A stretch of DNA of 33,345 bases from Bacillota bacterium (GTDB lineage: Bacteria; Bacillota; Clostridia; Christensenellales; Aristaeellaceae): contig JAEWVC010000018.1 of NCBI GenBank assembly GCA_023459275.1, positions 1 through 33,345 of the forward strand. Direction: 5' to 3'. This document shows, piece after piece, positions 8,395-15,685 of this stretch. The notes beneath the pieces are model-generated. The model searched no databases. It was not told where the DNA came from and saw nothing but the letters and a program-made list of their open reading frames with translations. The translations under genes were made by a program, and so were the position numbers. How positions within the stretch are numbered: the stretch's first letter is position 1; each line of letters begins with the position of its first letter.

Positions 8395-10185
8395 CGTTTC
8401 CGTTTGTCCGGCGTACATGCCGCCGACCTGTTCTGCCTGTTGCTGTATGACCTGGTTTGCTTTTGCAAGCTGGTCTTGCATGGCCTGCATTTGCTGACCC
8501 TGCTGCTGTATGGCTTGCGTCATCTGCGCCATCTGGTTCTGCTGGCCCATGATTTCGCGCAGCCTGGGCATGAAAGTATCTTTTCCGTCCACCTGTAGCA
8601 TTTCAAGCAGCACGTCCGGGGGAATGGGCGTGTTGGCCTGCGCGCATACGTTGGCAAAGGACATGATAAACTCGTTTTGGCTCTGCACGATCATGGGATT
8701 CTTCCGCTGAATCTGGACTTGCACAGAATACTTTGGAGAAGTAAGACCTCCGAATAGCTCTTTTTTGGTCCGGTTCATGGCCTTGGCCTTTCCGTCCTTG
8801 CCAGTCACCATCTGCACGCGGTCTTCCGAATAGAACTCATGAACGAGCCATAGAATTTGCTCCACGATGCGCGTGAACCCAACATTCAGCGTGGCGGTAA
8901 GCAGTCGCGCCGTCTTGCCCCCGGCCTCCTGCAAAAGCGCAATGGCGGATGCGGCAGTCACGCCTTTCCCGCCCTCTCCGCGGTTGAACTGGTTTTGTCC
9001 GCTGTCCTGCTTCATGTCGGACTGGAACTGCGCCATCATCTGCTGGGCCGTGGTGGGGAGCGCCAACGGCTGGAACGGCTTGACGGAATCCAAATAATCG
9101 GATTCAACAACCTGCGTATCCCAGTCGGAAACGGCAGACCTGTCAATTCCAGCGGTTCTTGCAACAATGATCTTTCCGTGCGCAGCGGCTCGTGTGTTCG
9201 CGTCAATGTACTTTGCATACCGGTTGATATATCGCTGCATGGGCGCGTACTCATAGATCATGGAATTTCCGACGGGCGTTCCTTCGATGGGCGTGTGGAC
9301 GTCAAAAACAAACGGGTACATGCCGTGCTTGTACACGCCTGCAGGCTTTTTGTCTTCGCTCATGTACAGAAGCGCCCCGCCCGCAAGATGAGCCACGTGG
9401 ATCTGATACCGCTTCTTTTCGTCGTCCCATTTGCGGTACCAGTATTCCAGCAGCATAATCAGTTCGTCCGACTTTTGCGCTTCCGGCGCTTCGCTGGATG
9501 CGTCTCCTATGTCGTCTCCCACATACTGCGCAAGATCGGGATAATGCATCTGGTACCATCCGTGGTTATGGAAACTTGCCTTGAAGATGGCCCTGCATTC
9601 CTGTACGCTCTGCGCGGAGGGGTCCCAGTAGATGTTTTCAATGGGGTAACGGAAAATGCAAACGTCTCCCTTTCCGTCCGCGGCATCATCGTCCCACACA
9701 ACCTGGGTTACGGCCACGCCAGCAATCAGCGTGTCGTGCGTGCGCTTTTTGTGGATTTCGGGATACTCGTTGTGGTACAGGATATACCTTGCAACGTCCG
9801 TCATGTCCTCAGCCACGGGTTGAAGCTGCGGAACCTCGGGAAACAAAACCGGGTCGGGAAGATTGTCCATCTGGTCTGCCGCGCAGTTGTTGATGGTGCT
9901 TTGCAGGGTATGAAGCTGTATGGTGGGAGGCTCACCGCCCGCAAGGGAGGACGTATACACATATTCCCCGTCGGAGTTTTGTTCAATCTTCACGTCCTGG
10001 TATGGGTCTTCCAAAAGGTAGATTTTCCGGTTGTCCCTTACCCTGTCGCGGATGGTCTGCGTATCCGTTTTGAACTCATAAAAAAGCGCTTCTGCTTCAT
10101 CCAGAAACGCTTCCTGTTCTTCCGTCAGGGGCTGTGTCCTCTGTGCTCTGTCAGCAGCTTCGATCACCCCTAATTTCTCTTTCAA
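8386..10185 (-). CDS. Portal protein (short-tailed phage type)
   Basis: A 599-residue portal ring subunit. It begins with TTG at 10185, overlapping the terL stop as TTGA, with GGGAGGG upstream. The N-terminal 60 residues are helical and acidic. The core (YRYPIENIYWDPSAQSVQECR-like segment, GMYPFVFDVHTPIEGTPVGNSMIYEYAPMQRYINRYAKYID) and the GEGGKGVTAASAIALLQEAGGKTARL stretch are typical of P22-like/head-tail connector portals. The last 80 residues are a Gln/Met-rich coiled coil (MAQMTQAIQQQGQQMQAMQDQLAKA), like the barrel helix of P22 portal. It forms the dodecameric DNA entry pore and binds terminase. Confidence 0.83.
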   Translation of the reverse strand: MKEKLGVIEAADRAQRTQPLTEEQEAFLDEAEALFYEFKTDTQTIRDRVRDNRKIYLLEDPYQDVKIEQNSDGEYVYTSSLAGGEPPTIQLHTLQSTINNCAADQMDNLPDPVLFPEVPQLQPVAEDMTDVARYILYHNEYPEIHKKRTHDTLIAGVAVTQVVWDDDAADGKGDVCIFRYPIENIYWDPSAQSVQECRAIFKASFHNHGWYQMHYPDLAQYVGDDIGDASSEAPEAQKSDELIMLLEYWYRKWDDEKKRYQIHVAHLAGGALLYMSEDKKPAGVYKHGMYPFVFDVHTPIEGTPVGNSMIYEYAPMQRYINRYAKYIDANTRAAAHGKIIVARTAGIDRSAVSDWDTQVVESDYLDSVKPFQPLALPTTAQQMMAQFQSDMKQDSGQNQFNRGEGGKGVTAASAIALLQEAGGKTARLLTATLNVGFTRIVEQILWLVHEFYSEDRVQMVTGKDGKAKAMNRTKKELFGGLTSPKYSVQVQIQRKNPMIVQSQNEFIMSFANVCAQANTPIPPDVLLEMLQVDGKDTFMPRLREIMGQQNQMAQMTQAIQQQGQQMQAMQDQLAKANQVIQQQAEQVGGMYAGQTETSA

Positions 10186-11579
10186 TGCCGTCCCTCCCTG
10201 AATGGATCAAAGTGTCTTGTGCGCTCTTCGCGCGGTTCCCCGCCGGACTTGGCGCGTCCCATGCAAAAATATCGCAGGCAATCGTAGGCGTGGTCCTCCG
10301 CTTCCGTATCCACGTCTTCCTTGTTGTTTTTCGTGGAGTATGGAAGGTTCGGAAGCGTTCTAATGATGTCTTTGCATGTATTAAAGAAATACACGCCGGG
10401 GTATCCTTCGTCGCTGAAAGCCAGGCGCGTATGCACCATCATTTTTCCGGGGATTCTCTCCCTGTCAGCCGGTGCAAAAACAACGCCCTCCCACCGCATT
10501 TGTTCTGCGACGGAAGGGCCCGTGGAGCAGTTGAAGCAGGAAGGATCGCACAGCCCAACGATCTTGATGTTTCCCTTGATTTCTTCCTGTTCCCGTTCCC
10601 GTATGCCTTTTGCAATGTCTTGCGGGTACATCAGCAGCCCGACGTCCGGCGTTCCGTCCGATCCGTACCACTCCCGGTAGCAATACGCCGTTCCGCCCGG
10701 GTCCACCGCGTACCAATGCACGCAAAACGGCTCTGAAAATCCGTGGTCGAACGTCCTATACCTGGGCCAATAAGAAGGAATCTGAATTGGGTCGATAACG
10801 TGCGTCCATTGCCTGTCACGGTAATGGCGCGGGTCGTTCTTGAACTCCAGGAACACTTGTCCCTCGAAGGCGTCCCAATTCCCGTACAGCAGGGCCTTGC
10901 GCAAAGCTTCCGGCTTGCGCTCAAGCTCCACAATGTAGTCGTCACCGATGTGCGGGTTATCCGTGGCAAGCGCGGGAATATACTGGATCGTGGTGGATAC
11001 GTTCTTTTTCAGCGTTTCGGAGTAGTAGCTTTCCTTGTGAATCTCTCCGTAGGGCGCGGAATCCACGAAATACTTCTTAACCCACCCATGGCCCACGTTT
11101 CCGGGGTTGGAGCCGCACCTGATAACGGTGGGGATTTGGAGCATCTTTCTTGCGCGGGAGCGTGTCTTGAGGTAGTCGTAAATCGTGAGGGTAAAGGTTG
11201 TCAGTTCGTCAATGTAAAGCCCGTGGATTTCATCGCCCTGATATTTGAACCGGTCCGCCTCGTTTTCGCAATGGCAGAACACCATTGCGGACCCGTTCTG
11301 AAACAAGAACTCATGCCGGCCATTGTTGTACTTTGCAAGACCTTCCGGGATGATGTTTTTGGCTTCCTTGATAAGCGTCTTTTCAAGCTCCGGGTAGGTC
11401 CTCCTGAAAAGCCTTGCCTGAAACCCAGGCCACCGCATGCACCTTGAAAACGCGTCCTGCACAAGCGCGCGGCTCTTTCCGCCTCCCGCCGCGCCGCCGT
11501 AAAGAATTTCTCTTGCAACGGACTGGTGGAACAAACGCTGTTTTGGCGTCGGTTGGTATGTGTCTACAAAAACCGGCAT
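10182..11579 (-). CDS. terL: Terminase large subunit
   Basis: A 465-residue packaging motor ATPase and nuclease. The Walker A motif GGAAGGGKS is at residues 28-36 and Walker B LYIDE at about 121-125. The C-terminal RNase H-like nuclease has acidic positions in RTFDHGFSEPF, in VGLCDPS and in EAEDHAYDCLRYF. Length and motifs fit a complete TerL. Its ATG (11579) overlaps the terS stop as TAATG, and its own stop overlaps the portal start. It translocates DNA through the portal and cuts the concatemer. Confidence 0.92.
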   Translation of the reverse strand: MPVFVDTYQPTPKQRLFHQSVAREILYGGAAGGGKSRALVQDAFSRCMRWPGFQARLFRRTYPELEKTLIKEAKNIIPEGLAKYNNGRHEFLFQNGSAMVFCHCENEADRFKYQGDEIHGLYIDELTTFTLTIYDYLKTRSRARKMLQIPTVIRCGSNPGNVGHGWVKKYFVDSAPYGEIHKESYYSETLKKNVSTTIQYIPALATDNPHIGDDYIVELERKPEALRKALLYGNWDAFEGQVFLEFKNDPRHYRDRQWTHVIDPIQIPSYWPRYRTFDHGFSEPFCVHWYAVDPGGTAYCYREWYGSDGTPDVGLLMYPQDIAKGIREREQEEIKGNIKIVGLCDPSCFNCSTGPSVAEQMRWEGVVFAPADRERIPGKMMVHTRLAFSDEGYPGVYFFNTCKDIIRTLPNLPYSTKNNKEDVDTEAEDHAYDCLRYFCMGRAKSGGEPREERTRHFDPFREGRH

Positions 11580-11995
11580 TACTCCACATCCCCTTCCGCC
11601 TCGATTCCATCATCGTCAAGCGGAGGAGCCCCGAGTTCTGGCATTCCCTCAAACTTCACCGTGATCTCGTTTTTGTGGACTTCAAGCACAGGAGCCGTTC
11701 TGTTCAAAATCTCCACGGCGGCACGGTGCTGTATCCACCTGTCGGAAGATTCCAATTGATTCGCGAGAACTTTTACCGCTTTCGGCGCTAAAACAAGAAG
11801 GTCCGCCGAAACGGACTTTACAACAAAGTCTTGTACTTCCTGCTTGAAAAGCGCATTATCGCTTTTAAGGCGCCTGATCGTCCGGGAGCTAAGCCCAACG
11901 TCCTCCGCGATTTCTTCTTCCGTTTTCCCAAGAGCAACAAGCGCCGCCGCCCGCCTTTGCGGTATTGTCAAGGTTGATGCGGGCTTTCGGTTCAT
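11579..11995 (-). CDS. terS: Terminase small subunit
   Basis: A 138-residue protein. Residues 12-48 form a helix-turn-helix (RRAAALVALGKTEEEIAEDVGLSSRTIRRLKSD is the core) as in DNA-recognising terminase small subunits. Residues 50-110 are helical, the likely oligomerisation part (VKVLANQLESSDRWIQHRAAVEIL), and the last 30 residues are acidic, probably the TerL contact. The start overlaps the upstream micro-ORF stop (TAATG) and its stop overlaps terL. It would select the packaging start on phage DNA. Confidence 0.85.
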   Translation of the reverse strand: MNRKPASTLTIPQRRAAALVALGKTEEEIAEDVGLSSRTIRRLKSDNALFKQEVQDFVVKSVSADLLVLAPKAVKVLANQLESSDRWIQHRAAVEILNRTAPVLEVHKNEITVKFEGMPELGAPPLDDDGIEAEGDVE

Positions 11996-12069
11996 TACAT
12001 CACAACCTCATACGCGCATCCGTCCTCCGGGCTCCTGTACTCCGCAGGGCTAAGATTTACGTTCGGCAT
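11995..12069 (-). CDS. Micro-ORF, 24 residues, coupled to terS
   Basis: ATG 12069 is preceded by GGAGGATAAAA, a very good ribosome binding site. The frame reads MPNVNLSPAEYRSPEDG and on to ...CAYEVVM, ending in a TAA whose last A begins the terS ATG. The strong site and the exact TAATG junction suggest it is translated, if only to deliver ribosomes to terS. It overlaps the end of the 40-codon ORF in another frame. No function is known. Confidence 0.5.
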   Translation of the reverse strand: MPNVNLSPAEYRSPEDGCAYEVVM

Positions 12070-12172
12070 TTTTATCCTCCGCCTTTTCGTCGTCCTTCTG
12101 TTCTTTTGTTCCCGTCTGGTTCAAAACGCGGTTAACCCACACCGCCAGCGTGTAGGGCATAGGCGCGTCCAT
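12050..12172 (-). CDS. Small phage protein, 40 residues
   Basis: The ATG at 12172 overlaps the TGA of the upstream metallophosphoesterase gene (TGATG). The frame encodes a short hydrophobic start (MDAPMPYTLAVWVNRVLNQ) and a strongly charged tail (EQKDDEKAEDKNAERKS). It fills the gap to terS together with the 24-codon ORF. The coupling and lack of spare sequence favour translation. I do not recognise a family. Confidence 0.5.
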   Translation of the reverse strand: MDAPMPYTLAVWVNRVLNQTGTKEQKDDEKAEDKNAERKS

Positions 12173-13500
12173 CACATCACCGCCTCAACGGGCGTGTTGA
12201 TGATCTGCATCAGCCCATATTCCCGGTCGTACAGGAACGTCTGTGCCTTGCGCACTTCTCCCACATAGGCCGCCCGGTGATGGTATGTATCCGTTGCCGT
12301 AGGGCTGGATATGCGCCGGACCATTACGCCGTTCTGCTCCTCAATCAGGTGTTCGCTGTGAAGGTGGTGAGCGTGCATTTCCCTGTAATTCGATTCGGAC
12401 CACTCTTGTTTAGCCTCAATCGAAGGAAGCCACGCCAGCGTAGCGATGGAGAGGGCTTTTTTCGTGTTGTGCTCCTCGAACCCGTGCGTCCAGCCAATCA
12501 ACGTTTTCCCATAGAGTATGTACTTCCGGGCCTTGGCGTCGATGTCGATCTCTACGTCTTCCCTGCCCCAAAACCACGCCTCCAGGTACTTGATGGCGTA
12601 GTAGCACACCATTTCGTCATGGTTGCTCGGGCTGTAAAACATCTTGACCGGGGCGATTTTCGCAAGGGCTTCCGTGCCCTCCACAAGCGCCTCAACCCCG
12701 ATGTTGAACATTTTCTGCCAGCGAACGTCCGTGTCTTGCGGCGTTCCCCGAGTGGTGTCTTTTTCTATGGTGTCGCTGTTGAAAAAGTCATTCGTCCAAA
12801 CGAACGTGATATACTCAATCGGCTTCCCCTTGAGCGATTCGCATATGGATGCGATCAGCCCCAGGAAAAGCCGCTTTGCGATCTTGTGGTCGTAGTCGTT
12901 CCCGGTGTCGCCGTGCCAACACAACTTCCCAAGGTGGAGGTCTGCAATGTTTACCTCCGCCATGAAATGCCCCTCGCGCTGGATGAACTGGACGGGTTCC
13001 GGGCCATACAGCCCCTTGTAAGCCTCAAAATGCCTGTCGATGTCAGCAAGCGATATTTCGTCGGCCTTGGGTTTCGCGCGCAGCTTGCTTTGCCAAAGCT
13101 CCACAAGCTCGTTATTGCGCTTCTTGCCTGTCATGCCGTTCCAGACGTTGCTTGTGCATTCTATCAGCTCCCAGGATTCCGGCGGGCTGAACCCGTGCAG
13201 CTCAAGAAGCTCGTTTGGCGTGTATTTCCGGCCCTTGATAAGCTCAAGCAGCTTGAACGATTCGCGGGAGCCGTCGGCGTTGATGCGCTGTGTTTCCTTG
13301 AACGGTCTTTCGGTTGGTTTGTGCTCTACCGTTTGCAGCTTTGACCGCTCCCCGGCTTTCCACCGCTCACCGTTTCTTACAGCCGAACGCACCGCCTCTT
13401 TTGACAATCCCAGCGCGTCCCCGGCCTGCTTCCACGTCTTCCCTTCGTCCAGCACAAGCCGCTCCGCCTCTGGCAGGTACGGCGTCTTGCTTTGGTACAT
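12172..13500 (-). CDS. HTH plus calcineurin-like metallophosphoesterase, phage
   Basis: A 442-residue protein. ATG 13500 has AAAGGAGGG upstream. Residues 8-45 look like a helix-turn-helix (TWKQAGDALGLSKEAVRSAV). The second half carries the metallophosphoesterase signature in order: DLH at 187-189, ND at 237-238, NHD at 293-295, THG at 338-340 and HAHHLHSEH at 377-383. These supply the usual di-metal ligands. It is the first protein gene of the late operon, just before terS. Proteins of this kind occur beside terminase genes in related phages; a DNA-processing role (end trimming or nuclease) is an inference. Substrate unknown. Confidence 0.75.
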   Translation of the reverse strand: MYQSKTPYLPEAERLVLDEGKTWKQAGDALGLSKEAVRSAVRNGERWKAGERSKLQTVEHKPTERPFKETQRINADGSRESFKLLELIKGRKYTPNELLELHGFSPPESWELIECTSNVWNGMTGKKRNNELVELWQSKLRAKPKADEISLADIDRHFEAYKGLYGPEPVQFIQREGHFMAEVNIADLHLGKLCWHGDTGNDYDHKIAKRLFLGLIASICESLKGKPIEYITFVWTNDFFNSDTIEKDTTRGTPQDTDVRWQKMFNIGVEALVEGTEALAKIAPVKMFYSPSNHDEMVCYYAIKYLEAWFWGREDVEIDIDAKARKYILYGKTLIGWTHGFEEHNTKKALSIATLAWLPSIEAKQEWSESNYREMHAHHLHSEHLIEEQNGVMVRRISSPTATDTYHHRAAYVGEVRKAQTFLYDREYGLMQIINTPVEAVM

Positions 13501-13564
13501 GACCGCCCTCCTTTGTTCCCTCCTGTGTCATCGCGCCACGGTCCCGCCTCCCCATAAATGTGAC

Positions 13565-13603
13565 GCACCCGCTCGACGGAAGGAGGTTACCGTCGGCACC
13601 CGC
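13565..13603 (-). repeat. Hairpin flanked by 8-bp direct repeats in the late leader
   Basis: GCACCCGC occurs at 13565-13572 and again at 13596-13603. Between them CGACGG and CCGTCG form a 6-bp stem with a 10-base loop. It lies in the mRNA between tRNA-Thr and the first late gene. There is no T run, so it is not a terminator. It could be a processing site or a protein-binding site. Confidence 0.5.
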
Positions 13604-13647
13604 TAAATTGTGAGCGCTGTAACTTTAAGGGACAACGCACGAACCCT

Positions 13648-13723
13648 TGGAGCCGTCGCAGGGACTTGAACCCCGAACCCGTCTATTACAAGACGACCGC
13701 TCTGCCGTTTGAGCTACGGCGGC
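13648..13723 (-). tRNA. tRNA-Thr (anticodon TGT), phage-encoded
   Basis: A 76-nt tRNA with encoded CCA. Acceptor arms GCCGCCG and CGACGGC pair with one C-A mismatch. The D-stem is GCTC/GAGC, the T-arm has TTCAAGT in the loop, and the variable region is 5 bases. Canonical spacing puts the loop as CTTGTAA, anticodon TGT. The discriminator is T, as in Bacillota tRNA-Thr. The two stem pairs next to the anticodon loop are mismatched (G-A and T-T); pairing shifted by one gives an 8-base loop. It lies between the late promoter and the late genes, so it is probably cut from the late transcript. Confidence 0.85.
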
Positions 13724-14083
13724 ATAATAACGGCGCGGCAAGCCTAAGCTATACCGCGACGTATTGCGTCTAAGCCCGTATTCTTCGGTTTGTTCGCAAG
13801 ACGGGCGGTTCGCTTGCGACCGGCGCACTTAATGCGCAATAGCTGGCTGATGGGTAACCAGCGGCCCGTAATGTCGGTTTCAGGCTATGCCAGCCCACGA
13901 TACCCAGTCAACCGAAAACTTGGACGCCCGTATGTCGGTCGGGCAAGACCGGCGGTGCGGGCCGGACGGCATCCTCCGGCATCTCCACGTAGGCGACGGC
14001 TGCCCGTTCCGTCCTCCGCACATCGTCGCGCGCTTCGCTGTTCCGCGCAACGGAAAAGGCCGCCCCGTGGCAGAACGACCAAC
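13724..14083 (-). ncRNA. Candidate structured leader RNA upstream of tRNA-Thr
   Basis: About 360 nt downstream of a consensus promoter with no convincing reading frame, but many short inverted repeats in series. These are 14028-14032 with 14044-14048, 13936-13940 with 13947-13951, 13842-13846 with 13858-13862, 13823-13827 with 13833-13837, 13774-13779 with 13801-13806, and 13758-13761 with 13767-13770. The next element is tRNA-Thr. Large ornate phage RNAs (GOLLD, ROOL) are known to lie beside tRNAs in prophages, and phages also use leader RNAs for antitermination. I cannot assign it to a family from sequence alone. Confidence 0.4.
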
Positions 14084-14113
14084 AAAAAAGAGCTGACTTC
14101 TTTCGCCAGCTCT
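14084..14113 (-). terminator. Promoter-proximal terminator-like hairpin
   Basis: AGAGCTG (14113-14107) pairs with CAGCTCT (14095-14089) on the minus strand, with an 11-base loop and six T immediately after. It begins only about 4 bases after the predicted transcription start, so termination would release an RNA of roughly 30 nt. It stands between the late promoter and everything downstream. Confidence 0.7.
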
Positions 14114-14123
14114 CCACAATGGC

Positions 14124-14152
14124 ATTCTACTCCAAAAATACTCTATTGTCAA
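14124..14152 (-). promoter_or_regulatory. Late promoter, minus strand
   Basis: TTGACA (14152-14147) and TAGAAT (14129-14124) are separated by exactly 17 bases. This is the best promoter in the prophage segment and points into tRNA-Thr and the virion operon. Predicted start near 14117. Being close to consensus, it would be strong without an activator, so control probably acts after initiation. Confidence 0.8.
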
Positions 14153-15040
14153 TACTATTTAACGGTACTCCTGCATCTTTTTTTATTACCATATTCTGTA
14201 TTATCAAATGCACGTGTAAGAATAAAGAAAAAGAAAAGTACCAAAAGAAAAAGAAACAAGAATCACTGTATGACACTTTCTCAGGGGGATCAAAGAGAGA
14301 AGATACGCGCCGAAAAACTCCGGACGCCGGTTTTTTTGCGGGGGAAAAGTGCGATTCACACGCCGTACACCCTATCTCGCCTATACCCCCGGGGAAGGAA
14401 GGTACGGGGAGAGGATATATAAACGCTACGTGCCGGGGCCCCCTACCCCCTACCCTCTCCCGTCCCCTCCCCCGGGTATCACATAATACTTGGCTGTAGG
14501 GAACTGTAAAAAGCAAAGGCCAGGCCATCACCCCGAACCAAAAAACAAAGCAGGGGAACACATCCCCTCACCACATTCAGCGCAAGCCATTGTATGTCAA
14601 CGGTTGCGGCAGTATTCGTCTGAATCCATAACACACTTGGCAACACACATTGCAGGCGAACCATCTGCCACCAATCGCCAGGAAGCAGATCGACAGCAGC
14701 TTCCCGATCATCAGCGGACGGACCCGGGGGAGGGGTGCTCTCTCGAACGCATTGAGGTATCCCGCCTCCCTCCACTTCCGCCCTTCCGATCCGCTCCTTT
14801 CCTCCCTCCTGGCGAACCCATCAGAAGGGGAGCGATAGGGTATACGTTGTTTATAGTAATACGCGTGCGAGTGAGTGCGGTTTAATTCATAGTAATCCAC
14901 TAGGAATAATGGACAATGCAGGACAGTCACCCTAAACTCCAACCTATCTAAATGCGAATGATTTGCATTTGCAATTATAAGTGCGATTTAATTGCACCAT
15001 GCACAAAACGCGTCGAAAAACATTTTGCACATTTCCGGTA
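14153..15040. other. Long non-coding divergent region of the prophage
   Basis: About 890 bases between the leftward late promoter and the rightward early genes. No frame here has a ribosome binding site with credible protein composition. It holds an A-rich purine stretch (about 14214-14267), a C-rich block (14439-14473), further pyrimidine-rich sequence (about 14760-14810), and short repeats near the right end such as TGCAATT facing AATTGCA (about 14969-14995). A replication origin or repressor operators could be here; I see no iterated sites clear enough to call either. Confidence 0.6.
14439..14473 (-). other. G-quadruplex-prone block
   Basis: The minus strand carries six runs of three or more G (5, 4, 3, 3, 5 and 5 long) within 35 bases, separated by one to three bases. 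It is directly followed on that strand by a GGGGCCCC palindrome (14435-14442). It lies about 290 bases upstream of the late promoter. Four such runs are enough for an intramolecular quadruplex. Confidence 0.7.
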
Positions 15041-15069
15041 TTGAATATCTGTGTCGGCGGGTTTAGTAT
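15041..15069 (+). promoter_or_regulatory. Possible rightward early promoter
   Basis: TTGAAT (15041-15046) and TAGTAT (15064-15069) with a 17-base spacer. Each box matches consensus at four positions. The predicted start near 15076 lies before the ribosome binding site of the first rightward gene, which argues for ATG 15120 rather than the earlier GTG. Confidence 0.4.
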
Positions 15070-15119
15070 GGTATCAGCAAAAGGGCGCGGGGCCACAGGC
15101 CCGGCCGGTGGAGGACAGT

Positions 15120-15503
15120 ATGGAAATGGTATTTGGACTTCGGCTTAGGCAGTACGCCGTCGCACTGGACGGGATAAGCGCGGCAATTAAGCGGACGAAA
15201 GACTATGACGAAAACTTCTCCCCATCAGCATACACCCCCTGCCGCCGCGAAAGCAGGGAACGGCTTGAAAAGCTGCATTCTACCATTACCGGATACTGCT
15301 ATGCAATGGATGACTTGTACGGCCTTTCTCATGGACGGACCGAAACGCTTTTTTTCAGGGCATATGAAAAGGGAATCCATCGGGTGAAGCCCTATGAGGC
15401 GCCCGATAGTGACAGCGGATACGCCACATTTACCGAAAGCAGGGCGGAATCTGATGCGGATGAAGAATTCACGAAGGCGCTTACAGGAGTGGAGGAAGAA
15501 TAA
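15120..15503 (+). CDS. Small prophage protein, unknown
   Basis: A 127-residue protein. GGAGG five bases before ATG 15120 decides the start; an in-frame GTG at 15051 has no site and overlaps the possible promoter. The first 95 residues are helical with many Tyr and basic residues (LRQYAVALDGISAAIKRTKDYDENF, SRERLEKLHSTITGYCYAMDDLYGL). The last 30 are acidic (ESRAESDADEEFTKALTGVEEE). It is the first gene of the rightward block and precedes the ArdC-like gene. I do not recognise the family. An early regulatory or anti-host role is possible but unsupported. Confidence 0.6.
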   Translation: MEMVFGLRLRQYAVALDGISAAIKRTKDYDENFSPSAYTPCRRESRERLEKLHSTITGYCYAMDDLYGLSHGRTETLFFRAYEKGIHRVKPYEAPDSDSGYATFTESRAESDADEEFTKALTGVEEE

Positions 15504-15577
15504 AGCAACATCAATCAGGCGTACAGCAAAGGAATCGATGTCAATTTGCTTCACTTTTGGTTTGACTGATAAAAACC

Positions 15578-15662
15578 GGCCCCGCCGGACTGCAATCCAA
15601 GCGGGGCCACGCCACCCAGAACCACCACGAACCAGGGGCCTGTATATTATAGCACAGGCCCC
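15578..15662. repeat. Two tandem GGGGCC hairpins before the ArdC-like gene
   Basis: Hairpin one pairs GGCCCCGC (15578-15585) with GCGGGGCC (15601-15608). Read on the minus strand it is followed by GGTTTTTAT, so it can terminate antisense transcription. Hairpin two pairs GGGGCCTGT (15635-15643) with ACAGGCCCC (15654-15662), 9 bp perfect, 23 bases before the next ATG. Both share the GGGGCC core, which suggests a common binder or a translational control element. Confidence 0.65.
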
Positions 15663-15685
15663 GACAAAAAGAAAGGGGCTTGACT

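Noticed and set aside
13648..13723. Reading the tRNA as tRNA-Tyr (GTA) because of the shifted 8-base loop
   Set aside because: Bacterial tRNA-Tyr has a long variable arm; this one has five bases and a Thr-type acceptor and discriminator.
13880..14152. Several minus-strand open frames of 60-90 codons upstream of tRNA-Thr
   Set aside because: None has a ribosome binding site at its start, three frames are open together because of base composition, and the region runs through the promoter and hairpin.
14311..14337. Terminator on the plus strand before the T7 run
   Set aside because: The stem has only four G/C pairs followed by mismatches; too weak to call.
14119..14942. Open frames on both strands in the non-coding prophage interval
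   Set aside because: Low-complexity, Cys/Arg/Pro-rich products with no start signals; they reflect C-rich and A-rich tracts rather than genes.
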